A stretch of 64,000 bases of DNA from Acidobacteriota bacterium (GTDB lineage: Bacteria > Acidobacteriota > Terriglobia > Bryobacterales > Bryobacteraceae). Location of the stretch: contig JAPKYX010000085.1 of assembly GCA_026394075.1 (NCBI GenBank), positions 1 to 64,000 on the forward strand, written 5' to 3'. Below are positions 28,450-36,046 of the stretch, piece by piece (the stretch's first letter is position 1; each line of letters begins with the position of its first letter). The notes under the pieces are model-generated. The model had not been told where the DNA came from. It worked only from the letters and a program-made list of their open reading frames with translations, and searched no databases. A program made the translations under genes and the position numbers.

Positions 28450-28484
28450 CCCGCCGGTCCCAGGATCGGCGGGCTTTCTTCTTT
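28450..28484 (+). terminator. Rho-independent terminator after the PEP-CTERM gene
   Basis: CCCGCCG (28450-28456) pairs with CGGCGGG (28467-28473) around a 10-base loop, followed by CTTTCTTCTTT. The hairpin begins 27 bases after the PEP-CTERM stop. Confidence 0.75.
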
Positions 28485-28543
28485 AGCCCACCCAAAGAAA
28501 GGTACGCCGTCAGGCGGCTGCCGCACGGTAAACTATCGGCGTC

Positions 28544-29729
28544 ATGAGAGTCGCGAAGGTCGAAGCTTTCCTGCTGAGTTGCCCGCTGCCGGAGCCGCTG
28601 ACTCTGCGCTACCACGGCGGGGAGCGGAGATCGGAAGAGCACGGTAGGGAAAGACCACCGCCACATCGAGAGCAAAGTGGCGCCTTTCCTGGTGGGTCAG
28701 CTGTTGAATGATCCCGATCTGCTGCGCGTCAAGTTTCTCCAGCTGTTTCCGGAAGACCCCGCCGCCCGCAAGGCCTACGCGATGGTGGAAATTGCTCTCT
28801 ATGATCTGGCCGCCCAAGCGCAGGAGATCCCCGTATCGGAGCTATTAGGCGGCCGGGATCGGGACCGGATGAAGCTCTATGGTTCAGGCGGCATGTACAT
28901 GCCAGCGGAGCAATACGCTGAAGAGGCCGCGGCGGTTCAGGAGTTGGGCTACCTGGCTTACAAAATGCGGCCAGGCCTCGGCCCGGTGGAAGATCTCCGC
29001 ACCGTTCAATTGATGCGCGAAGCCACCTCGCCCGATTTTGGCTTGATGGTGGACGCCCACACCTGGTGGCGCATGGGCGACCTGAGCTATTCGCCCGAAA
29101 CCGTGTCCCGCCTTGCCCAGGATCTGGCCGAGTTCGATATCGAATGGCTGGAAGAGCCGCTGCCGCCGGATGACCATGAGGCCTATGCCCGCTTGCGCGC
29201 CGAAGGTGCCGTGTCGCTGGCCTCCGGTGAGCATGAGCCATCGGACGAACGCTTCTTCCATCTGATCGCCAACGAGTGCGTCGACTTTGTCCAGGCGGAT
29301 CTGGTCTGCCAAGGCGGCTACTACAGTGGCCGCCGGGTATTGAACGAAACAGCCCGGCAGGATCTGCGGTTCGCCTTCCACAGCTGGGGTACGGAGCTGG
29401 AGGTGATGGTGGCCGCTCAGCTGGGCATCTGCTATCCGGAGTCCGTCGCGGAGTGGCTGGAGTACCCGCTCTACCGGCGCCCGGGCGTGCCGGTGATGTA
29501 CCCGTTCCCGCTGGCGCAAGAGATTTTGGCGGAGCCGCTGCAGATCGAAAATGGTGACCTGATCGTGCCACGGACACCGGGCCTGGGAATCAAAGTGAAT
29601 GAGAAAGTGATCGAGAAGTATCCCTGGATTCCGGGGCCCTGGTCACGGTTCAAGCTGGAATCGCCAGCCGGTGTCTGGGATGTCTCGGGCGACCATAGCG
29701 TCCGCTGGGCCGGGACGGCCGACCACTAA
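28544..29729 (+). pseudogene. Mandelate racemase/muconate lactonizing-type enolase, broken by adapter-like insert
   Basis: ATG at 28544 opens MRVAKVEAFLLSCPLPEPLT then LRYHGGER, a normal N-terminal capping domain. At 28628 the sequence turns into the adapter-like segment. A different frame then carries the rest of the enzyme (HIESKVAPFLVGQLLNDPDL onward, open from GTG 28677) to 29729. The barrel shows YKMRPG, the metal ligands MVDAHTWW and WLEEPLPPDD, SGEHEPSDERFFHLI and FHSWGTELEVMVAA. About 30 residues of the capping domain are missing and the frame is shifted, so the displayed sequence cannot make intact protein. In the real genome the gene is probably intact; it acts on an unidentified acid sugar or similar acid. 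Confidence 0.75.
28628..28654. other. Illumina adapter-like sequence (assembly artefact)
   Basis: AGATCGGAAGAGC at 28628-28640 is exactly the common 13-base start of Illumina TruSeq adapters. It is followed after 3 bases by GTAGGGAAAGA (28644-28654), which is also found a few bases further on in the read-2 adapter. The segment lies inside a conserved gene, replaces about 30 codons and shifts the frame. Confidence 0.85.
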
Positions 29730-29760
29730 GCAACGCAAGCTAGCCCAAGGAAACCAATTC

Positions 29761-30039
29761 ATGTCACCCGCCCTCTCACCCCAACCGCTGACCGACGACG
29801 AACTGGTGGCCCGCATCATCGCGGTGATCGCCCAGACCACGCACAAGCCGGTTGAGGCCTTTCAACCGGATTCGACTTTTGAGGCCCTGGGCATCGACTC
29901 ACTCGACGGCATCCAAATTCTGTTTGCGCTGGAGCAGGAGTTCGATATCTCGATCCCCGATGACGAAGCCAAAAAGATCCGCGCCGTGCCCGATGTCCTG
30001 GCCGGTGTGAAGCAACTACTGGCAGCCAAGCATGCTTAG
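29761..30039 (+). CDS. Acyl carrier protein
   Basis: The 92-residue protein contains the phosphopantetheine site GIDSLDG with the modified Ser, in the setting FEALGIDSLDGIQILFALEQ, and the helical frame ISIPDDEAKKIRAVPDVLAG. It carries acyl chains as thioesters during fatty acid or polyketide-like synthesis. The ATG at 29761 is chosen over in-frame upstream starts inside the enolase gene. It lies 6 bases upstream of a ketosynthase gene, so the two form a unit probably distinct from the housekeeping acpP-fabF. Confidence 0.9.
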   Translation: MSPALSPQPLTDDELVARIIAVIAQTTHKPVEAFQPDSTFEALGIDSLDGIQILFALEQEFDISIPDDEAKKIRAVPDVLAGVKQLLAAKHA

Positions 30040-30045
30040 CCCCCT

Positions 30046-31227
30046 ATGCGCCGCGTAGCCGTCACGGGGCTGGGCGTGGTCAGCGCGATCGGGCAGGGCG
30101 TCGCGGCATTCCGCGATTCGCTGATGGCCGGACGTAGCGGGATCACGGCCATCGAACAGATTGACGTCTCGAAGCTGAAGTTCCGGCATGGTGCGGAGGT
30201 GAAGAACTTCAGCTGGGGCGATGACCGGGAGAGGGTGCTCTACGACCGCTTCGCGTTGATGGCTGGCGCGGCGGCGGAAGAGGCACTGGCCCAAGCGGAG
30301 CTTCCCGCGGATCGCACGGCGGTTGTCACCGGCAGCTGTCTCGGGGGCAATCATTTTGAAGATCAAAGCTTCCGTGAACTTTATGGTGAGCAGCGCACCC
30401 GCTTCAACCCGCTGACCATTCCGCGGATCATGGAGAACGCCCCGGCCAGCCTGATCAGCATGAAGTGGGGTTTTCGCGGACCGGCCTATACCGTGGCCTC
30501 GGCCTGCTCTTCGTCCAACCATGCCATCGGCCAAGCGTTCTGGATGGTGCGCGGCGGCGTGGTGGACGCAGCGGTGTGCGGCGGGTCCGATGCGACGTTC
30601 TCCCTGGGCATTCTGCGCGCCTGGGAGGCGATGCGCGTGGTCAGCCCGGACACCTGCCGCCCTTTCTGCGCCGGCCGTCCAGGCATGATTCTGGGCGAAG
30701 GGGCGGGCATGCTGGTGCTGGAAGAATGGGATCGCGCGGTGGCCCGTGGCGCCACCATCTACGGCGAGATCTGCGGCTTTGGCATGTCCGCCGATGCCCA
30801 TCACATCACTCAGCCCTCGGGCGCTGGCGCAGTGCAGGCGATGCGCTCCGCGCTGGCCGACGGAGGAGTGGCGGCGGAGGCCGTGGGATACATCAACGCC
30901 CATGGCACCGGCACGACGGCCAACGATCCCGTGGAATGCCAGGCCATCCGCCAAGTCTTCGGCAGCAGCAACCCGGCCATCTCGTCCACCAAATCGATGC
31001 ACGGCCACACGCTGGGCGCGGCGGGAGCCATTGAAGCAGTGGCGACCCTGGAGGCCATGAAAGAAGGCTTTCTGCCGCCCACCGCCAACTTCACCACGCA
31101 GGACCCCGAATGCCCGGGCGACATCATCGCCCACGATGCACGCTTGGTGCCGGTGGAGTACGCACTGTCGAACTCGTTTGCCTTTGGTGGCCTCAACGCA
31201 GTGCTGTTGTTGCGCACGGCGCGTTAA
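30046..31227 (+). CDS. Beta-ketoacyl-ACP synthase (FabF/FabB-like)
   Basis: The 393-residue thiolase-fold enzyme condenses malonyl-ACP with an acyl chain. Start: RRVAVTGLGVVSAIGQGVAA. The catalytic Cys lies in TVASACSSSNHAIGQ, the first His in NAHGTGTTANDPVE and the second in KSMHGHTLGAAGA. The C-terminal SFAFGGLNAVLLLR is typical. It follows the dedicated acyl carrier protein. Whether the pair makes special fatty acids or a lipid modification is unknown; the usual reductase and dehydratase genes are not next to it. Confidence 0.92.
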   Translation: MRRVAVTGLGVVSAIGQGVAAFRDSLMAGRSGITAIEQIDVSKLKFRHGAEVKNFSWGDDRERVLYDRFALMAGAAAEEALAQAELPADRTAVVTGSCLGGNHFEDQSFRELYGEQRTRFNPLTIPRIMENAPASLISMKWGFRGPAYTVASACSSSNHAIGQAFWMVRGGVVDAAVCGGSDATFSLGILRAWEAMRVVSPDTCRPFCAGRPGMILGEGAGMLVLEEWDRAVARGATIYGEICGFGMSADAHHITQPSGAGAVQAMRSALADGGVAAEAVGYINAHGTGTTANDPVECQAIRQVFGSSNPAISSTKSMHGHTLGAAGAIEAVATLEAMKEGFLPPTANFTTQDPECPGDIIAHDARLVPVEYALSNSFAFGGLNAVLLLRTAR

Positions 31228-31296
31228 GCGATCCGCGGCGGATTGAAGCGCTCCGGTGGGGCATACTACGATAGCGAAGACTCCCTTCGACCAACC

Positions 31297-31539
31297 ATGC
31301 GAGCCCCCATCCGCAAGTCCGGCAAATCCCTGGCCGTGATCCTTCCCGGAGCGTTGCTACGTCAGGCCGGCATCACCGACGAAGTGGAGGTGTCCCGCCA
31401 CGGAGACTGCATCGTCTTGCGCAAGCCCGACCCACGTCTAGGCTGGGCCGAGGCCACCGAGACGCTCGCCGAAAACAGCGCCGGTGAGCACCACTGGCCC
31501 GTGTTTCTCGACATCGACGACGGGACGCCGCGATGGTAG
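31297..31539 (+). CDS. AbrB/MazE-type antitoxin
   Basis: The 80-residue protein starts MRAPIRKSGKSLAVILPGAL and continues LRQAGITDEVEVSRHGDCIV, a swapped-hairpin AbrB/MazE DNA-binding domain. The acidic tail (ENSAGEHHWPVFLDIDDGTP) would wrap and block the toxin. The toxin gene begins 22 bases downstream. Confidence 0.82.
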   Translation: MRAPIRKSGKSLAVILPGALLRQAGITDEVEVSRHGDCIVLRKPDPRLGWAEATETLAENSAGEHHWPVFLDIDDGTPRW

Positions 31540-31561
31540 TGCCGCCTGAGTTGAGGCCAGC

Positions 31562-31873
31562 ATGGTGAAGCAGGGCGAGGTCTGGTTGATGGGTCTCGAA
31601 ACGGAAGGCGCGCTTCAAGAGACCCGCGTCTGCGTCGTCCTGCAGCCACCGGAGCTGGCACTTTTGCCGACGGTGATCGTTGCGCCGATGAGCTCGACGG
31701 CGGCGGCCACGCCATTCCGTGTGCCGGTCACCTTTCGCGCACAGCCGGGGTTGATCGTCACCGATCAGGTCCGCGCCATCGACAAGACCCGCCTGGTGAA
31801 GCGCCTGGGAAAAATTCCAGCCACCGCACTCGCCGCCACGTTGACCATCCTGCGCGAGATGTTCGGCGGCTAG
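31562..31873 (+). CDS. MazF/PemK-type endoribonuclease toxin
   Basis: The 103-residue protein has the MazF fold pattern: KQGEVWLMGLETE near the start, RVCVVLQPPEL, TVIVAPMSST, then LIVTDQVRAIDKTRLVKRLG and a helical end. MazF toxins cut mRNA at short sequences. The usual GsEqxG loop is altered (GLETEGALQETR), so activity should be tested. Partner antitoxin is immediately upstream. Confidence 0.85.
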   Translation: MVKQGEVWLMGLETEGALQETRVCVVLQPPELALLPTVIVAPMSSTAAATPFRVPVTFRAQPGLIVTDQVRAIDKTRLVKRLGKIPATALAATLTILREMFGG

Positions 31874-31893
31874 CGCAGCGTAAGCATGGCCGC

Positions 31894-32700
31894 TTACGGC
31901 CGCGGGCGGGGCGTGGCGTCGCCGTCGGTCAGCTTCAGCGCCCACTTGATCGCTTCCAGATACATCTTCTGCACATCCGGGCGATCCCAGGCGTCTTCGC
32001 GGTGGCCGAACGTCGAGTAGAAGACGCGGCCGTTGCCGTACATCTTGGACCAGGCCACGGCAAAGTCCTTGTCGGTGCGGCGGACGTTCTTGTTGCCCAG
32101 GTCCAGCTTGGTTTCATCCAGGCGGGCCAGTACACGCACCTTGTCGCGCGAGAAATCCTTCACCTGATAGATCTCGTCCATCACGATGAACTGCTTGGGG
32201 AAGTGCTTCATCGCCGGGAAGTTTGAATCCTCGATGATGATCGGTGCCTGGAACTGGTTCCACGGGTGGAGGTCAAAATAGCCGCCCACCATCTCGCCAA
32301 ACTCGGGCCACTTGTAGAACGTGTCGATGGCGGAGTGGACGCCGATAAATCCCTTGCCGTCTTCCTTGATGAACTTCATGAAGTCGGCCTTCTGCTCGTC
32401 ATCGAGATCCAGCTCACCGGTGGTGTAGAAGACCACGGCGTCGAAGTAATCCAGGTTCTTGGCGTTGCCGCCCAGCTTCTTCTTGGTCAGCAGTTGGGTG
32501 TCAGTGCGGATGTAGGTGTCATAGAGGCCGGATTCCTGGCCCAGCTTCCAGATCGTGGCCAACCCATGCGATGTGGCATCGTGCTGGAATCCCTTTACGG
32601 CACCGATGCACAGCACCTTCTTGCGCTTGGGCGCTTGCTGCGCCAGAGAGAGAGAAGCCGCCGCCAGGGCGAGAACGAGGATGAGCCGCAGAGTCCGCAT
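31894..32700 (-). CDS. ThuA-domain protein, exported
   Basis: From MRTLRLILVLALAAASLSLA the product has 268 residues with a signal peptide. ThuA-like class I amidotransferase-fold motifs follow: KVLCIGAVKGFQHDATSHGL, FDAVVFYTTGELDLDDEQKA, GFIGVHSAIDTFYKWPEFGE, and VAWSKMYGNGRVFYSTFGHR near the C-terminus. Exported ThuA domains are common in Bacteroidetes, Planctomycetes and Acidobacteria; ThuA itself is named for trehalose utilisation, but biochemical role here is unknown. It lies convergent with the mazF gene. Confidence 0.88.
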   Translation of the reverse strand: MRTLRLILVLALAAASLSLAQQAPKRKKVLCIGAVKGFQHDATSHGLATIWKLGQESGLYDTYIRTDTQLLTKKKLGGNAKNLDYFDAVVFYTTGELDLDDEQKADFMKFIKEDGKGFIGVHSAIDTFYKWPEFGEMVGGYFDLHPWNQFQAPIIIEDSNFPAMKHFPKQFIVMDEIYQVKDFSRDKVRVLARLDETKLDLGNKNVRRTDKDFAVAWSKMYGNGRVFYSTFGHREDAWDRPDVQKMYLEAIKWALKLTDGDATPRPRP

Positions 32701-32732
32701 GTCGCCGCTATGATATCGCGGTGGACCGGCCC

Positions 32733-33602
32733 TTAGGCGGGGCCCCGCTCCGGTTGATCGCGCTGCAAGCGGCGCAGCGTGTAGGCGTCGGCGTCCAAGG
32801 TCACCTGGGCCATCCGCTCCCAATCGTCATTGACATGGAAGAGACGGCCGGTGACGTGATTGGACTTGGGTGAGGCCAGCAACAGGGCCAGGTTCAATTG
32901 ACGGTCCGTCGCCGCGCCACCGGTCAAGCGGACCTGCTCGGCCCGCCGCACCTCAGCGTCTCCGGCCTTTTCCCCTGCCCGCAGGATCTCGTCGGTCATG
33001 GCGGTGTAGGCCCCACCGGGGGACATGCAGTTGGCCTGCACGTTGTGTTCTGCTACCTCGGCGGCCAGGGTTTCCATGAAGCGGGCGATCGCGGTTTTGG
33101 AGGCCGCATAAGCGGAGAAGTTCGGCCGGGCACTGGCCACCCCGCCTCCCGTCAACGCGATCAACTTGCCGGAACGGTTCTTGATCATTCCCGGCAGCAC
33201 CGCCCGGCAGGCGTTTACGGTGCCGCCCAGGTTGGTTTCGATCACCTGCCACCAAGCCTTCGGATCTGCTTCCACGGTTGGGCCGATCGGACCCTGGATA
33301 CCGGCCGCGCAGATCAGTATCTCCACCTCGTGGGCAAACTTGACCGCCGTGCTGTTGGCCGTCACCGCCAGAAATTCGTGATCCCGTACATCGCCCGCGA
33401 AACGGGCCGACGAGCCGCCGGAGTGTTGGATCTCCAGATGCGTCAAATCCAGTTCGGCCCGGCTGCGCGCCACCAGCGCGACATTGGCTCCGCGTGCCGC
33501 GAACTCCAGTGCCAGCCGCTTTCCAATGCCGCGGCCCGCGCCGGTGATCAGAACCACCTTGCCCGCGACGACTGCTTCTAACGAACCCTTTGTCTTGCTC
33601 AC
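32733..33602 (-). CDS. Short-chain dehydrogenase/reductase
   Basis: From the GTG at 33602 ([20 protein letters not shown]) the product has 289 residues. NAD(P)-binding GAGRGIG, AAG in [10 protein letters not shown], the catalytic Ser in [14 protein letters not shown] region and YAASK (Tyr and Lys) are visible. The oxidoreductase substrate cannot be read. The C-terminal extension of about 40 residues ([20 protein letters not shown]) is longer than in classical 250-residue SDRs. The upstream in-frame extension is not SDR-like. Confidence 0.85.
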   Translation of the reverse strand: MSKTKGSLEAVVAGKVVLITGAGRGIGKRLALEFAARGANVALVARSRAELDLTHLEIQHSGGSSARFAGDVRDHEFLAVTANSTAVKFAHEVEILICAAGIQGPIGPTVEADPKAWWQVIETNLGGTVNACRAVLPGMIKNRSGKLIALTGGGVASARPNFSAYAASKTAIARFMETLAAEVAEHNVQANCMSPGGAYTAMTDEILRAGEKAGDAEVRRAEQVRLTGGAATDRQLNLALLLASPKSNHVTGRLFHVNDDWERMAQVTLDADAYTLRRLQRDQPERGPA

Positions 33603-33705
33603 GTCCGCCCGCAGTGTAACGCACTTGGGCGGGCGCGGCGTATACTCATTAGTGGTACTGCTGCGGAATGCGGCAGTGCACTGTTTCAATTTCTTACGGA
33701 GGCGG

Positions 33706-33924
33706 ATGAGCAAAGAAGATTCGATCGAAGTCACCGGCACGGTTTCGGAAAAATTCCCGAGCGGCCTGTTTAGTGTCACGTTGGACCAGGACCGTACCGT
33801 GCTCGCCCACTTGGCGGGCAAGCTGCGCCGCAACCGCATCCGGGTGCTGGCGGGCGACCGCGTCACTTTGGAAATGTCGCCCTACGACTTAACCAAAGGC
33901 CGCATCACCTATCGTCACAAGTAA
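33706..33924 (+). CDS. infA: Translation initiation factor IF-1
   Basis: The 72-residue S1-like OB-fold protein binds the 30S A site during initiation. Key stretches: [40 protein letters not shown] and [13 protein letters not shown]. The ATG at 33706 has a strong GGAGG site a few bases before it. It stands alone rather than in the ribosomal spc operon, as is often so for extra or relocated infA copies. The N-terminal [11 protein letters not shown] is typical. Confidence 0.94.
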   Translation: MSKEDSIEVTGTVSEKFPSGLFSVTLDQDRTVLAHLAGKLRRNRIRVLAGDRVTLEMSPYDLTKGRITYRHK

Positions 33925-34187
33925 TCTTCACGACCACGCCGGACTAGCCCTGCCCGAAAAGTGGCGCTGGGCCGGACGCTGTCAAAGTCCTATTGTTGGG
34001 CTGCGCAGCCGGGTCAGCCCGGTTGATCACAACCCTCCGGCGATATTTTCTCCGGCGTACGATTCCGCGCTAACAAATTCAAATCAGAAGTTCTACGCTC
34101 TCTCCAGCCGCTTCCCTCAAGCGGTTGGCGCTCTCGAATCCCCTGTTTCGAGTTTCTATACTTTCGGTGGCTCCAAAGGGGGGCAGC
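33925..34187. other. Intergenic region after infA
   Basis: No gene is supported. Two adjacent dyads are seen: the palindrome GGCTGCGCAGCC (33999-34010) and CCGGGTCAGCCCGG (34009-34022), with no T tract. A direct repeat CTCCGGCG occurs nearby (about 34035 and 34052). Confidence 0.4.
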
Positions 34188-35225
34188 TTGAAGGTATCCA
34201 CCACAGTTTCAAAATTACGGCGGACAAGTCCGGAAGCCGCGTCGTCGCTGGAAGGCCAGCTGAACGCCCGGCTGATTGGGCAAACTCAAGCCACCCGCGC
34301 GATTGTTCCCTACGTCCAGATGTTCCAGGCCGGGCTGTCGCTGGAAGGCCGTCCGGCGGGCGTCTTCCTGTTGCTGGGCCCCACCGGCACCGGCAAGACG
34401 CGCACCGTCGAGACGCTGGCCGCCGCTCTCCATGGCAGCGAACGGAACCTCGTCAAGATCGATTGCGGCGAATTCCAGATGGAGCACGAAGTAGCCAAGC
34501 TGATCGGCGCGCCGCCCGGCTATCTGGGCCACCGGGAAACGCCGCCCATGCTGACCCAAGCCAAGCTCTCCGCCGCCGCCAGCGAGAAATGCCCGCTCTC
34601 GATTCTGCTGTTCGACGAGATCGAGAAGGCGGCCGCCTCCATGACCCGGTTGCTGCTGGGCGTGCTCGACAAAGCCAGCTTGCGGTTGGGCGACAACACC
34701 ACCGTCAACTTTGACCGCACCCTGATCTTCCTCACCTCCAACCTGGGCGCGCAGGGCATGGCGAACGAGCTCCGCCCCGGCCTGGGCTTTGAACGGCCCG
34801 TGGCCCCGGTCGAGGAGCGCCGCGCGCGCCTGGAGACCGTAGCCACCAGCGCCATGAAGCGCAAGTTCACACCCGAGTTCGTGAACCGCATCGACAAAGT
34901 GATCACCTACCAGCCGCTGGACCGCCCGGCGTTGGAGCGCATCCTGGGCCTGGAACTGGACGAAATTCAGCGCCACATCGATCGGCGGCTCACTGCCCGT
35001 GCCTTCCAGTTGGAAGTGCCCCTCCGCGCTCGCCGGGCGCTGCTGGACCAAGGCACCAGCGCGGAATACGGCGCCCGCGAACTGAAGCGCACCCTGCAAC
35101 GCTCCATCCTGCAACCGCTGGCCGCCCTGGTAGCCGACAACCGCATCGCCCCGGGGAGTACCGTGCGCGTGGAGTTTGATGGCCAGGATTTTGTGCTGGA
35201 CCCGCCGTCCAGCCAGGCGGCGTAA
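34188..35225 (+). CDS. Stand-alone Clp/Hsp100-type AAA+ ATPase (D2-like)
   Basis: About 345 residues correspond to one AAA+ module of the ClpA/ClpB D2 class with its C-terminal domain. Walker A GPTGTGKT, Walker B SILLFDEIEKA, sensor 1 LTSNLG, arginine-finger region FTPEFVNRIDKVI and sensor 2 EYGARELKRTLQ are all present. The pore-loop region reads GAPPGYLGHRE. The N-domain, D1 and the ClpP-binding loop are missing. The TTG at 34188 has AAAGGGGGG five bases upstream; GTG 34167 or TTG 34125 are alternatives. A full-length Clp relative is 750-860 residues, so this is a naturally short unfoldase or adaptor-driven ATPase. Confidence 0.82.
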   Translation: MKVSTTVSKLRRTSPEAASSLEGQLNARLIGQTQATRAIVPYVQMFQAGLSLEGRPAGVFLLLGPTGTGKTRTVETLAAALHGSERNLVKIDCGEFQMEHEVAKLIGAPPGYLGHRETPPMLTQAKLSAAASEKCPLSILLFDEIEKAAASMTRLLLGVLDKASLRLGDNTTVNFDRTLIFLTSNLGAQGMANELRPGLGFERPVAPVEERRARLETVATSAMKRKFTPEFVNRIDKVITYQPLDRPALERILGLELDEIQRHIDRRLTARAFQLEVPLRARRALLDQGTSAEYGARELKRTLQRSILQPLAALVADNRIAPGSTVRVEFDGQDFVLDPPSSQAA

Positions 35226-35274
35226 GGTAGCTTGGGCGCATGTGACACCTTCGGAGCGTGGTATGGTCTTTGGT

Positions 35275-35547
35275 ATGGCCACCACCAAGATCACCATCAC
35301 CGTTGACGACGCCCAACTGAAAGAGATCCGCGCCCTGGTGGCCGCCGGAGAGGCGGCCAACGTCTCTGCTTTTGTGAAGCACGCCGTCGCCGTCTCCCTT
35401 TCCGATGTGGCCGGGTGGCGGGAGATGCTGGCGGCGGGGCTCCAAGAAACGGGTGGACCGCTCACGAAGAAGGAACGCGAGTGGGCGGATTCGATCCTGG
35501 CTCCACGCAATCCGCGAGCCGCCAACAACAAGGACAAGGCTGCGTGA
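35275..35547 (+). CDS. Antitoxin of a VapBC-like pair
   Basis: The 90-residue protein starts MATTKITITVDDAQLKEIRA, a ribbon-helix-helix strand and helix, then VSAFVKHAVAVSLSDVAGWR and the charged tail TGGPLTKKEREWADSILAPR. Such tails cover the PIN toxin active site. Another ATG lies four codons upstream (35263). It overlaps the toxin start as GTGA. Confidence 0.82.
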   Translation: MATTKITITVDDAQLKEIRALVAAGEAANVSAFVKHAVAVSLSDVAGWREMLAAGLQETGGPLTKKEREWADSILAPRNPRAANNKDKAA

Positions 35548-35921
35548 GTGGGGTCACCTTCGATGCGGGCGGCCTGATCGCGCTGGACCGGAACGACCGC
35601 CGCATCCTGGCGCTTTTGGAACGCGCCCGGGAGCGTGGCCTGCGGATCACCATCCCCGCCACAGCACTAGCGCAAGCGATGCGGAATCCCGCCCGGCAAG
35701 CCCGCCTCTCCCGCCTAATCCGTCAACCCAGCACCGACCTTATGCCCCTCGACGGCCCATCCGCCACCGCCGTCGGGCTACTGTTGGCCCGCACCGGGAC
35801 TTCTGATATTGCGGATGCGCACGTTGTCGTTTGCGCACAAAGGGCTGGTCAGGTGATCGTCACCAGCGACCCGGATGACCTGCGAGGTCTTAGTGATGGG
35901 CTGACCCTGGTGGTCGTGTGA
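35544..35921 (+). CDS. PIN-domain toxin, VapC-like
   Basis: From the GTG at 35544 the product has 125 residues: SGVTFDAGGLIALDRNDRRI with the first PIN Asp, TIPATALAQAMRNPARQARL with a Gln/Ala at the usual Glu site, then TSDIADAHVVVCAQRAGQVI with the two C-terminal Asp and IVTSDPDDLRGL. VapC toxins are magnesium-dependent RNases cutting tRNA or rRNA. The usual second acidic residue seems missing, so reduced activity is possible. Antitoxin lies directly upstream with a 4-base overlap. Confidence 0.82.
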   Translation: MSGVTFDAGGLIALDRNDRRILALLERARERGLRITIPATALAQAMRNPARQARLSRLIRQPSTDLMPLDGPSATAVGLLLARTGTSDIADAHVVVCAQRAGQVIVTSDPDDLRGLSDGLTLVVV

Positions 35922-36046
35922 GTTTCGGCTGGTCTCACGATGCTTGTTGCTGCTCTCCGAGCGTTCGAATCTGTTCTACCGTAAGGTAGCCGGGCGCTCA
36001 CTCTTGATTCGGCACTGGCTTTCGGGGGCAATAGAAGTGGGACGAC

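Noticed and set aside
33999-34022. Adjacent GC-rich dyads after infA as an attenuator or small RNA
   Set aside because: No promoter and no T tract beside them; left as part of the intergenic description.
35922-36046. Short hairpin CTACCGTAAGGTAG before the PIN-like gene as operator
   Set aside because: The 5-bp stem is too common to be meaningful without supporting conservation.
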